A stretch of 64,000 nt of DNA from Rhizobium sp. TH2. GTDB taxonomy: Bacteria; Pseudomonadota; Alphaproteobacteria; Rhizobiales; Rhizobiaceae. A program made the position numbers and the translations under genes. Every line of letters starts with the position of its first letter. The stretch's first letter is position 1. Shown here piece by piece: positions 8,705 to 15,950 of the stretch. The notes under the pieces were generated by a model. It was not told where the DNA came from and made no database searches. It saw only the letters and a list, made by a program, of their open reading frames with translations. The DNA lies in contig NZ_CP062231.1 of assembly GCF_024707525.1 (NCBI RefSeq), positions 372,001 to 436,000 of the forward strand, given 5' to 3'.

Positions 8705-9484
8705 ATGGATTTCGAAACACTGACACAGGACATCGACGGCGTATCCGTGGTCGTGAAAGCGATCGGATCGGGACCGGCTGTGCTGGCATTGCATGGTGCC
8801 GCCACGCTTGAAGGCCATGCGTGGGCGAGGGGCCTTGCCGACCGCTTCCGTGTCTACCTGCCATTTCATCCGGGCTTCGGCGAGAGCGACGACGCGCCGC
8901 ATATCACCGGCATGCAGGACATGGTCGTGCACAATCTGCGTCTCGTCGAGGCGCTGGGCCTCGACCGGCCACATCTCGTCGGCCATTCCATGGGCGGATG
9001 GATGGCGGCGGAAATGGCCGCGGTGGCTGGCGAGCGCTTCGCCCGGCTCGTGCTCAATGCGCCCGCAGGCCTCAATCATCCGGACCATCCCGCCGCCGAT
9101 ATGGCGGCGATCGGCCCCGAAGCATTGCCCGGTTACCTCGCTCACAATGTCGATATCGCCCTGCGCTACTTCCCCGGCGGCGTGGAATGCCCACCGCTCG
9201 ACGAGTTTCTTGCCGCACGCGAGAAGGAGGGACGTGCGCTCGGCAACATTCTCAAGGTACACGGCATGGGCCATCCCAATCTCGGCCGCTGGCTGGGCCG
9301 CATTCCCAACGAAACGCTCGTCGTCTGGGGCGATCAGGATCGCATGATGCCGGCATCGCAGGCGCCGGTCTGGGCCGAGCGCATCCCGAATGCCCGGACG
9401 TTGATCGTCGCGAATGCCGGCCATTTTGCCATGCAGGAGGATCCGCGCGTGGTGACTGCTATCGGAGATTTTCTCACGGGCTGA
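8705..9484 (+). CDS. Alpha/beta hydrolase
   Basis: A serine hydrolase of 259 residues. The nucleophile elbow GHSMGG is at about 96-101, the acid residue lies in VWGDQDRMMP and the catalytic histidine in NAGHFAM, so the triad is complete. Relatives include carboxylesterases, enol-lactone hydrolases and meta-cleavage-product hydrolases. No ring-cleavage dioxygenase is nearby, so an ester, lactone or diketone substrate is as likely as a meta-cleavage product. GGGAGGA lies just before the ATG at 8705. It is in the same operon as the transporter and the monooxygenase. Confidence 0.88.
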   Translation: MDFETLTQDIDGVSVVVKAIGSGPAVLALHGAATLEGHAWARGLADRFRVYLPFHPGFGESDDAPHITGMQDMVVHNLRLVEALGLDRPHLVGHSMGGWMAAEMAAVAGERFARLVLNAPAGLNHPDHPAADMAAIGPEALPGYLAHNVDIALRYFPGGVECPPLDEFLAAREKEGRALGNILKVHGMGHPNLGRWLGRIPNETLVVWGDQDRMMPASQAPVWAERIPNARTLIVANAGHFAMQEDPRVVTAIGDFLTG

Positions 9485-9508
9485 GGCGCCGCGAGATCTT
9501 GAACACGT

Positions 9509-9532
9509 GGGCCGGCCGGCTTGATCCGGCCC
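9509..9532 (+). terminator. Intercistronic stem-loop
   Basis: GGGCCGG (9509-9515) pairs perfectly with CCGGCCC (9526-9532) across a 10-nt loop, in the 83-nt gap between the hydrolase and monooxygenase genes. There is no U-run. It may tune expression of the monooxygenase. Confidence 0.35.
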
Positions 9533-9567
9533 GCCACACATCACTGATATTCCAAGGAGGAACACTC

Positions 9568-10794
9568 ATGAATGCACCGTTGAAACATGGAAGCGGTTAC
9601 TGGGGTACGAAGACGGATTTCGCATCGCTGATGGAGCAGGTGCGCAAGATCGGCCCCGTTCTCGAAGAGAACTCGCAGGACAATGAAAAGCTCGGACGGC
9701 TGAACGAGGCGACGTTCGAGGCCCTGAAGCCGCTCAGGATGTCGCACATCTTTGCCGGCGAGGATATCGGCGGCGCGCAGCTGTCGCCGACGCAAGGGTT
9801 GCAGCTCATCGAAGCCATCACCTATCACAGCGGTGCTGCCGGCTGGATATCGATGGTTCATGCCTGCATCGGCGCGATGTCGGCGGCCTTCCTGCCCGAC
9901 ACCGCCATCGCCCGGCTGTTCGGCGGTGACGCGGAAAATCGCTTCTCGGGCCAGGGCACGCCGACCGGCATGCTGAAGAAGGTCGATGGCGGCTATCTGC
10001 TCAATGGCAAATGGTCCTATGCGAGCGGCATCTATCACGCCACCTTCACTCACACCGCCGCGCTCCTCGACGACGGCAACGGTCAGCCGGCAAAGGACGA
10101 GAACGGCAATGTGATCGTGCTCTGCGCCCATGCGCCGGTCGGCGATCACGATCTGCTCGGGAACTGGAACTCGCTGGGCCTGCAGGCCACCGGCAGCATC
10201 GACTATGCCGCCAAGGACGTGCTCATCCCCAACGACATGGTGTTCCCGATCCTGACCGCGGAACCGCAGCGGATGAAGGAATTCTTCAGCCTCGGCGTGG
10301 TCGGGCTCGCGGCCATCGGCCATTCCGGATGGGCCATCGGCGCTTCGCGGCGCATCCTCGACGAGATGGCGAAATATGCTGTGACCAAGACTGGCCGCGC
10401 CGGCCTCCTCGGTGAGAGCGACAAGTTCTGGTTCGATTTCGGCCGGGCGGAAACCCGCGTGCGGGCGGCGCGCGCCTTCCTGTTCGAGGTCTGGCGTGAT
10501 GTCGAAGCTTCGATCGAAGCCGGCAACCGCGTGTCGACCCGCCAGATCAGCCTTGTGCATCTCGCCAAATCCGAGGTGCATGAAGCCGGCGTCGATGCCT
10601 GCCAGTTCGTCTACCGGGCAGCCGGCGGCGCTTCGCTGCGCTATGGCGTGATGCAGCGCACCTACCGCGAAATGCTGACCGCGGCCAATCACTTCACGAT
10701 CAACCCCAACATCGTTGGCGCCGCCGGCCGCGAACTCGCCGGGCTGTGGAGCGACCGGGTCTGGCAGTTCTACGATCTGATCGAGAAGCCATGA
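9568..10794 (+). CDS. Flavin-dependent monooxygenase, acyl-CoA dehydrogenase fold (HsaA/DszC-like oxygenase)
   Basis: A 408-residue protein of the acyl-CoA-dehydrogenase superfamily, in the branch acting as oxygenase of two-component group D flavin monooxygenases. It begins with the helical N-domain (IGPVLEENSQDNEKLGRLNEATFEALKP). It has the central substrate/flavin segment with GKWSYASG and a C-terminal helical domain. The next gene encodes a small flavin reductase, overlapping by 4 nt, which strongly supports a reductase/oxygenase pair over a true acyl-CoA dehydrogenase. The reaction would be FMNH2- or FADH2-dependent hydroxylation or monooxygenation of a cyclic or sulfur-containing compound. 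AAGGAGG precedes the ATG at 9568. Confidence 0.85.
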   Translation: MNAPLKHGSGYWGTKTDFASLMEQVRKIGPVLEENSQDNEKLGRLNEATFEALKPLRMSHIFAGEDIGGAQLSPTQGLQLIEAITYHSGAAGWISMVHACIGAMSAAFLPDTAIARLFGGDAENRFSGQGTPTGMLKKVDGGYLLNGKWSYASGIYHATFTHTAALLDDGNGQPAKDENGNVIVLCAHAPVGDHDLLGNWNSLGLQATGSIDYAAKDVLIPNDMVFPILTAEPQRMKEFFSLGVVGLAAIGHSGWAIGASRRILDEMAKYAVTKTGRAGLLGESDKFWFDFGRAETRVRAARAFLFEVWRDVEASIEAGNRVSTRQISLVHLAKSEVHEAGVDACQFVYRAAGGASLRYGVMQRTYREMLTAANHFTINPNIVGAAGRELAGLWSDRVWQFYDLIEKP

Positions 10795-11384
10795 GCGGCC
10801 TGACAAACGCATCGGCGGACAGCACCGCCATGCAACCCGCGACACTGACGGAGGCCTTCTTTTCGGCCTTCCGTCATCATCCCTCCGGGGTGGCGATCAT
10901 CACGGCGGATGCGGGTGGCGGACCCGTGGCGCTGACGGTCAGTTCGCTGATATCAGTCAGCGCGTCGCCGCCAACGGTCGCCTTCTCGCTTTCGGCCTCG
11001 TCTTCGACCGCAAGGGCGGTCGAAGACGCGAAAACCGTGGTCGTCCATTTCGTGCGCCGCGCCGACATGGAGCTCGCGAGATTGTGCGCGACCAGTGGCG
11101 TCGATCGCTTCGGGCCGCAGGTGCGCTGGGACAGGCTTAATTCGGGAGAACCTTATTATCCCCAGGTCGGCCTCTGGTTCCGGGCGGCACTGCGCGACCG
11201 GCTCGCCGTATCGGGCGCATGCCTCGTCACCGCCGAGCTGCTGTCAGCGTCACCTCATTCTCAGGAGGCGCGAGACGTTGACACGCTTGTCTATGCCAAC
11301 CGCACTTGGCACGGACTGCGGGCTATGTCCGATGCGAACAAGGCGCCGCTACACCTATGGCCCGAGGATTCCGCGACGTTCTGA
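10791..11384 (+). CDS. Flavin reductase, HpaC/HsaB-like
   Basis: A flavin-reductase-like protein of 197 residues. The FMN-binding fold is recognised by HPSGVAIIT near 28-36, the stretch LTVSSLISVSASPPTVAFSL and the C-terminal YANRTWHGL. It should reduce free FMN or FAD with NAD(P)H and supply it to the oxygenase encoded just upstream. The start overlaps the oxygenase stop (ATGA). It is the last gene of the forward operon and faces the reverse-strand kinase gene after only 15 nt, with no terminator visible. Confidence 0.88.
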   Translation: MSGLTNASADSTAMQPATLTEAFFSAFRHHPSGVAIITADAGGGPVALTVSSLISVSASPPTVAFSLSASSSTARAVEDAKTVVVHFVRRADMELARLCATSGVDRFGPQVRWDRLNSGEPYYPQVGLWFRAALRDRLAVSGACLVTAELLSASPHSQEARDVDTLVYANRTWHGLRAMSDANKAPLHLWPEDSATF

Positions 11385-11399
11385 AATGCGTTCCAGCGA

Positions 11400-12698
11400 T
11401 TAAGATCGACCGGCGCGGATCATCGAGAAATAGTCGTCGCCACCGACCTGGCCGCCCTTGAGCGCAATTTCGAGCCCATCGGCCTTGTCGCCATGGGCGA
11501 TGCAGAGCGGGGAACCGGGCGTCTGGGGCAGGGGCATTTTCAGCGTCAGCGCCGAAATGCCCATTTCCCCCAGCGCGTGACTGGACGTATCACCGCCAGC
11601 CACGACCGCACGGGACAGTCCGGCTTTGGCCACGAGTTCCCGCTGGATGCGACCGAGGGCTCCGCCAATTCGATGGCGTGCGCCGGAAGACGTGAACTCT
11701 CCGCCGCGATCGGCCGATGGCCCCAGCGCCGTGTAGAGCACCACGCTCTTGCCGCTGGAGAGGATATTTAGTGCAGCCTCGGTTGCGTGATTGATGGCCG
11801 ATCCGGACTCATCGCCCGACAGGGCGAGCGGATCGAGCGCGATGCCATCGAAACCATTGTCGAGGGCATGGCGGATCTGCCGCTCCGTCGTCGGCGAAAC
11901 ACTACCCGACACGACCGCGATTCGATCGACGGGGCCGGCATCATCGAACCGGGGACGTTCGCCGATCACACCCGCCGCACTCCAGGCATGGATCAGCGCG
12001 TATTCGACACCGGAGGAGCCGCAGACGAAGCGGCTCTCCCGCCTCAATTCGTTCCAAAGGAGATTGCCAGCGGTAGCCTGTGTCGCGGCGTCGAGCACGT
12101 CGAGCAGCAGGATAGCAGCATCGGTCCCGCCAAAGGCGCCGGAAATCGCGACATTGTCGATGAGCGCCGACGAGAGGTCGGTCTGGCGTGCCAGATGTCT
12201 CAGGATATCGGCTTCGTCCATTGGCGTAACGGGATGGCGCGACATGACGGGATGACGGTCTATGCGGTAGTTCTGGCCCTGATACGCGGCGAAGAGCTGG
12301 CCGAAGGCGGTATAGCGCCGGATCTGCGGAGCGCCTACGATCAACGGTACCGTGGTCTCGCCGAACACGGCACGGCCAAGCTCGATCGCCCGTCCGATAT
12401 TGCCGATTCCGGGCGCGGAATCGAAGGTCGAGCAGACCTTGTAGTGGCAGAGTTCCGCATCGAGCGTCTTCAGCCATTCAAATGCCTGGCGCAGATGGCT
12501 ATCCATCCATTCTGGCGTCTCGCTGCGGCTGGTGCCGGCAAGTCCGAACGCGCGGGCGGTGGCGAAGCGCGAAAGCAGCGCATCATCGGGCTTTTCGAGA
12601 AACAGCACCGTCTCGACGCCGTTCGAGGCGAGAGCTTCCATGACATCCGTCGAGCCGGTGAAGTCGTCGCCGTAATAGCTGATCAGGGGCTTGGTCAT
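11400..12698 (-). CDS. oiaK: Four-carbon acid sugar kinase family protein, probable 3-oxo-isoapionate kinase
   Basis: A 432-residue protein of the DUF1537 (OtnK/LtnK/DtnK) kinase family. The N-terminal domain starts with YYGDDFTGSTDVMEAL near 9-24 and the C-terminal nucleotide-binding domain includes VVAGGDTSSHAL near 365. Family members phosphorylate acid sugars. Four-carbon threonate or erythronate kinases usually neighbour pdxA2; here the partner, 3 nt upstream in the operon, is a RuBisCO-like protein. That is the arrangement described for 3-oxo-isoapionate kinase of D-apiose catabolism. Together with the lactonase, oxidoisomerase and dehydrogenase at 15.9-24.1 kb, this supports OiaK. Product: 3-oxo-isoapionate 4-phosphate. 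Confidence 0.8.
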   Translation of the reverse strand: MTKPLISYYGDDFTGSTDVMEALASNGVETVLFLEKPDDALLSRFATARAFGLAGTSRSETPEWMDSHLRQAFEWLKTLDAELCHYKVCSTFDSAPGIGNIGRAIELGRAVFGETTVPLIVGAPQIRRYTAFGQLFAAYQGQNYRIDRHPVMSRHPVTPMDEADILRHLARQTDLSSALIDNVAISGAFGGTDAAILLLDVLDAATQATAGNLLWNELRRESRFVCGSSGVEYALIHAWSAAGVIGERPRFDDAGPVDRIAVVSGSVSPTTERQIRHALDNGFDGIALDPLALSGDESGSAINHATEAALNILSSGKSVVLYTALGPSADRGGEFTSSGARHRIGGALGRIQRELVAKAGLSRAVVAGGDTSSHALGEMGISALTLKMPLPQTPGSPLCIAHGDKADGLEIALKGGQVGGDDYFSMIRAGRS

Positions 12699-12701
12699 GC
12701 C

Positions 12702-13964
12702 TTACGCCGCCTTACCATCTGCAAACTTCTCGATCGACTGTGCCAGTTCCGCATGCTCCCGCGCATAGACCTCGAGCGGCACACCTGTCATCGCCGCCTC
12801 CCACGCCTGCTTTACCGCCTTCACGCCCGCACCCGGCCCGCCGGGATGGCTGACGATTCCACCGCCGCAGAGATAGAGCAGGTCGGTCGAGCCGCCTGTC
12901 GCCTTGATCGTATCCGGCGCCTGGCCGCCCCATTGGCCGGAACCGATCACCGGCAGCGCCACATCCTTCTCCGAAAACAGCGGCGTAGTAACGGCATTGT
13001 AGGAGCGGACAAAACTCTGGTCAGGCTCCCAGTACTTCACCCTTATGCCATTGATCTGGAACTGATCGACCCCGAGCAGACGCCAGAACTGCTGCCAGAC
13101 GGAGAATTCGAAGCCCAAGCCGGCATGGCGCGTCAGTATATCCCAGCCGTTGCGGTGCGCGTGCAGCACCAGGCCCGAGCGCTTGCGCAAGAAAGACATG
13201 CCGCCAAAGCCGATCGAATTGATGTTGACGACCGCGCAATTGCCGCCCGCTTCGAGAACGATGTCATGGTTGCGCATCATTTCATCGGGATCGGCGTGAC
13301 TGATGCCGAAGGCATACATGACCTTCTTGCCAGATTTCTGCTCATGGTCGAGGATGTGGGGCATGATCGCGGCGACGCGCTCCTTGAGCGGCGAATAGGC
13401 CGGACTCATCAGCTTCTCGTCGTCCTTGATGAAATCGACGCCTGCATCGATCAATTCACCCACCATCTCGGCCGTTTCATGCGGCCGGAGCCCCAGCGCC
13501 GGCTTGACGATCGTGCCGATGATCGGCCGGCCCTTGACGCCGGTCAGCGCGAAGCTGCCGCGCACGCCGAATTGCGGCCCGGGATGTGCGGCGGCAAATT
13601 CCTGCGGCAGCTTCATATCAACGATCCGAATGCCGGTCATGCCCTTGATCGAGAAGACGCCACCAATGGCGATCGTCATCAGCGCCGAAAGGTCGGTGCC
13701 CACCGCGTCCATGGGGAAATCCACATCGACATCGGCGCGGTTGAAATGCGTGGCGTTGCCGGCTTCATCCGGGAAGGACGCCTTGTCCGTGGGAGGCAAT
13801 TCACGGATGCCGGTGACACGCGCGGCCACCCGCGCCTTCAGCTCTTCCGTCTCGCCGGGAAGGGCGACGAACGTGCCGGTCGATTGGTCGCTGGCGATCT
13901 TGGTCGCCATGGCTTCCACCGAGCCCGGCGTCTCGATCCTGTAGGTCAAGCGGATCACGCGCAT
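12702..13964 (-). CDS. RuBisCO-like protein (type IV), 3-oxo-isoapionate-4-phosphate decarboxylase or transcarboxylase/hydrolase
   Basis: A RuBisCO large-subunit superfamily protein of about 420 residues. Active-site-like residues are present: K154 in TIVKPALG and K180-D181-D182-E183 (KDDE), the lysine that is carbamylated in RuBisCO. The loop-6 region (KYWEPDQSF) differs from true RuBisCO, so this is a RuBisCO-like protein. Two such families are known in D-apiose catabolism: OiaX decarboxylase and OiaT transcarboxylase/hydrolase. I cannot say which without alignment. Start choice is open: the ATG at 13964 lies only 1 nt after GGAGG, whereas the in-frame GTG at 13958 has ideal spacing. It is promoter-proximal and drives the kinase gene. 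Confidence 0.85.
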   Translation of the reverse strand: MRVIRLTYRIETPGSVEAMATKIASDQSTGTFVALPGETEELKARVAARVTGIRELPPTDKASFPDEAGNATHFNRADVDVDFPMDAVGTDLSALMTIAIGGVFSIKGMTGIRIVDMKLPQEFAAAHPGPQFGVRGSFALTGVKGRPIIGTIVKPALGLRPHETAEMVGELIDAGVDFIKDDEKLMSPAYSPLKERVAAIMPHILDHEQKSGKKVMYAFGISHADPDEMMRNHDIVLEAGGNCAVVNINSIGFGGMSFLRKRSGLVLHAHRNGWDILTRHAGLGFEFSVWQQFWRLLGVDQFQINGIRVKYWEPDQSFVRSYNAVTTPLFSEKDVALPVIGSGQWGGQAPDTIKATGGSTDLLYLCGGGIVSHPGGPGAGVKAVKQAWEAAMTGVPLEVYAREHAELAQSIEKFADGKAA

Positions 13965-14004
13965 TCCTCCGGCCGCCAAGGTTCGCGGCTTGTCAATCTT
14001 TCGC

Positions 14005-14024
14005 AACTGGTATAATGAGTATTC
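14005..14024. promoter_or_regulatory. Candidate apionate-regulon operator upstream of the RuBisCO-like gene
   Basis: AACTGGTAT followed, after 1 nt, by ATGAGTATTC. Both blocks recur upstream of the apnO-like gene at 24163-24191, there 9 nt apart. On the reverse strand the block overlaps a plausible promoter (TTGTTT, 16 nt, TATACC). It lies in the divergent region between the RuBisCO-like gene and the GntR gene, so GntR is the obvious candidate binder. Confidence 0.5.
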
Positions 14025-14113
14025 AAGTTAAAACAAGTGTTCCTTCCCGCGAAATCGCGATTGGCAGCGGCGATTATTATGCATAATTAGCCGGAGCAAA
14101 ACCCGAGGGGCCA

Positions 14114-14836
14114 ATGAGTCTTCTGAACGAGCCGATCGTCCGCAAGAAGCTTTCGGACGAAGTCTTTGCCCGCCTGAAACTCCTGATCGAAAACGGCGAA
14201 CTCAGGGCCGGCGATGACATGCCGTCCGAGCGTGAATTGATGGAGCGTTTCGGCGTCGGCCGCCCTGCCATCCGCGAGGCGATGCAGGCGCTGGCCGGCA
14301 AGGGGCTGGTGGAAATTTCCCACGGCGAGCGCGCCAAGGTCTTGCAGGTCACCGCCGAGTCCATTTTCCGCCAGGTGGATTTGCCGGCCAAGCTGATGCT
14401 CTCTGGTTCGTCGGATTCGCTCGAACACCTCAAGAGCGCGCGCATCTTCTTCGAGCGCGGCATGGTGCGAGAGGCGGCAGCGAAGGCGACACCGGAAGAC
14501 ATCGAAGAGCTGCGTGCGCTGCTCGACCGGCAGAGCCAGAGCCTCGGCGATTCCGAAGCCTTCATCAATGCCGATATGGCCTTCCACCAGCATATCGCGC
14601 AGATTTCGGGCAACCCGATTTTCGCGGCCGTCAGCGGCGCCATGCTTGGTTGGCTGAAAAGCTATCACACGGAAATGCTGATCTGGACCGGCCGCGAAAA
14701 TTTCACCCTGGTCGAGCACGAGGAAATCATCCGGGCCATCGAGAAGGGCGATTCCGACATCGCTGAGAAGGCTATGATCAAGCATCTCGAACGCTCCCGC
14801 GCGCTCTATGCGATGAGAAACCACAAGACCTCTTAG
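14114..14836 (+). CDS. GntR-family regulator, FCD (FadR) subfamily
   Basis: A 240-residue repressor-type protein. The winged helix-turn-helix (about 8-75) includes LRAGDDMPSERELMERFGVGRPAIREAM, followed by an all-helical FCD ligand domain with ASP/HIS metal-site residues in DMAFHQHIAQ and MIKHLERS. FCD regulators commonly bind sugar acids or organic acids. It is divergent from the RuBisCO-like/kinase pair and in line with the DapA-like gene. It is the only regulator in the apionate locus, so it probably controls all of it through the motifs at 14005 and 24163 and perhaps the palindrome at 14946. GAGGGG precedes the ATG. Confidence 0.88.
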   Translation: MSLLNEPIVRKKLSDEVFARLKLLIENGELRAGDDMPSERELMERFGVGRPAIREAMQALAGKGLVEISHGERAKVLQVTAESIFRQVDLPAKLMLSGSSDSLEHLKSARIFFERGMVREAAAKATPEDIEELRALLDRQSQSLGDSEAFINADMAFHQHIAQISGNPIFAAVSGAMLGWLKSYHTEMLIWTGRENFTLVEHEEIIRAIEKGDSDIAEKAMIKHLERSRALYAMRNHKTS

Positions 14837-14945
14837 TCTTCTCTTCTCTGAAATATCTGGCATGTTTGAGCAGGAAACCGGTATGAAACCCGTGTTATAT
14901 AGATAATCCCGGCTGCTCTCATTTTCTCATAGACAGTAAAATCAG

Positions 14946-14963
14946 CATCTGATATATCAGATG
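14946..14963. promoter_or_regulatory. Perfect 18-bp palindrome upstream of the DapA-like gene
   Basis: CATCTGATATATCAGATG is a perfect inverted repeat in the 177-nt gap (14837-15013), 50 nt before the start at 15014. Size and symmetry fit a GntR or similar dimer operator. It differs from the AACTGGTAT/ATGAGTATTC blocks but shares the core TGATAT. Confidence 0.5.
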
Positions 14964-15013
14964 ACATTCCAACATAGCGGCCGAAGCGCCGGTTTCTAGA
15001 TCAGGAGATTTCG

Positions 15014-15946
15014 ATGGCAGGAAATGTTTTCTCTGGCTGCATCCCGGCGCTGATGACCCCTTGCAACCCCGACCGCACGCCGAATTTCGACCTGCTGGTC
15101 AAGAAGGGCAAGGAACTGATCGCATCAGGCATGTCCGCCGTCGTTTATTGCGGTTCGATGGGCGACTGGCCACTGTTGACAGATGAACAGCGCCAGGAAG
15201 GCGTGCGCAGGCTCTGCGAGGCGGGCGTCCCCGTCATCGTCGGCACCGGCGCGATCAACACCAAGTCGGCTGTCAGCCATGCGGCGCACGCGGCACAAGT
15301 CGGCGCGCAGGGCCTGATGGTCATCCCGCGCGTACTGTCGCGCGGCTCCTCGGTCTCCGCCCAGCGCGACCATTTCGCCGCCATTCTCGATGCCGCCAAG
15401 GATATTCCGGCCGTCATCTACAACAGCCCATACTATGGCTTCGCGACCCGCGCCGACCTGTTCTTCGAACTGCGCTCGCGCCACGCCAATCTCGTCGGCT
15501 TCAAGGAATTCGGCGGCAAGCAGGACATGACCTATGCGGCCGAGAACATCACCTCGGGCGATGACAGCCTGACCCTGATGGTCGGCGTCGATACCGGCGT
15601 CTATCACGGCTTCGTCAATTGCGGTGCGGGCGGCGCGATCACCGGCATCGGCAATGCTCTGCCGAAGGAAGTGCTGCACCTCGTCGCCCTCTGCGAAAAG
15701 GCCGCCAAGGGCGATGCCACGGCACGCCGCGAGGCACTGGAACTCGAAGAAGCGCTGACGGTTCTCTCGACCTATGACGAAGGCCCGGATCTCGTCCTGC
15801 ACTACAAGCACCTGATGGTGCTGAATGGAGACGCGGAATACACGCTGCATTTCAACGAGACCGACAAGCTCAGCGCCTCGCAGCAGCGCCACCTCGAAAG
15901 CCAGTACAAGCTGTTCAAGGCCTGGTACGCCTCGCGCTACGCTTGA
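15014..15946 (+). CDS. Dihydrodipicolinate synthase/N-acetylneuraminate lyase family protein
   Basis: A class I aldolase/lyase of 310 residues with the (beta/alpha)8 fold. The Schiff-base lysine is K164 (LVGFKEFGG) and the catalytic tyrosine Y136 (VIYNSPYYG). The usual GTTGE motif region reads CGSMGDW near 46-52, so it is not a typical biosynthetic DapA. Relatives act on 2-keto sugar acids, hydroxyproline-derived compounds or sialic acid. It lies between the GntR gene and the convergent lactonase gene, with AGGAG before the ATG. It is not part of the published apiose pathway, so it may cleave a side product or a second sugar acid. The substrate is unknown. Confidence 0.85.
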   Translation: MAGNVFSGCIPALMTPCNPDRTPNFDLLVKKGKELIASGMSAVVYCGSMGDWPLLTDEQRQEGVRRLCEAGVPVIVGTGAINTKSAVSHAAHAAQVGAQGLMVIPRVLSRGSSVSAQRDHFAAILDAAKDIPAVIYNSPYYGFATRADLFFELRSRHANLVGFKEFGGKQDMTYAAENITSGDDSLTLMVGVDTGVYHGFVNCGAGGAITGIGNALPKEVLHLVALCEKAAKGDATARREALELEEALTVLSTYDEGPDLVLHYKHLMVLNGDAEYTLHFNETDKLSASQQRHLESQYKLFKAWYASRYA

Positions 15947-15950
15947 GGCC

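Noticed and set aside
11787..14015. Open frame of 742 codons on the + strand
   Set aside because: It is antisense to the kinase and RuBisCO-like genes, has no family motifs and a biased composition typical of the complement of GC-rich genes.
14087..14863. Reverse frames opposite the GntR gene at 14114
   Set aside because: Shadow of a clear FCD-GntR gene; no ribosome site or family features.
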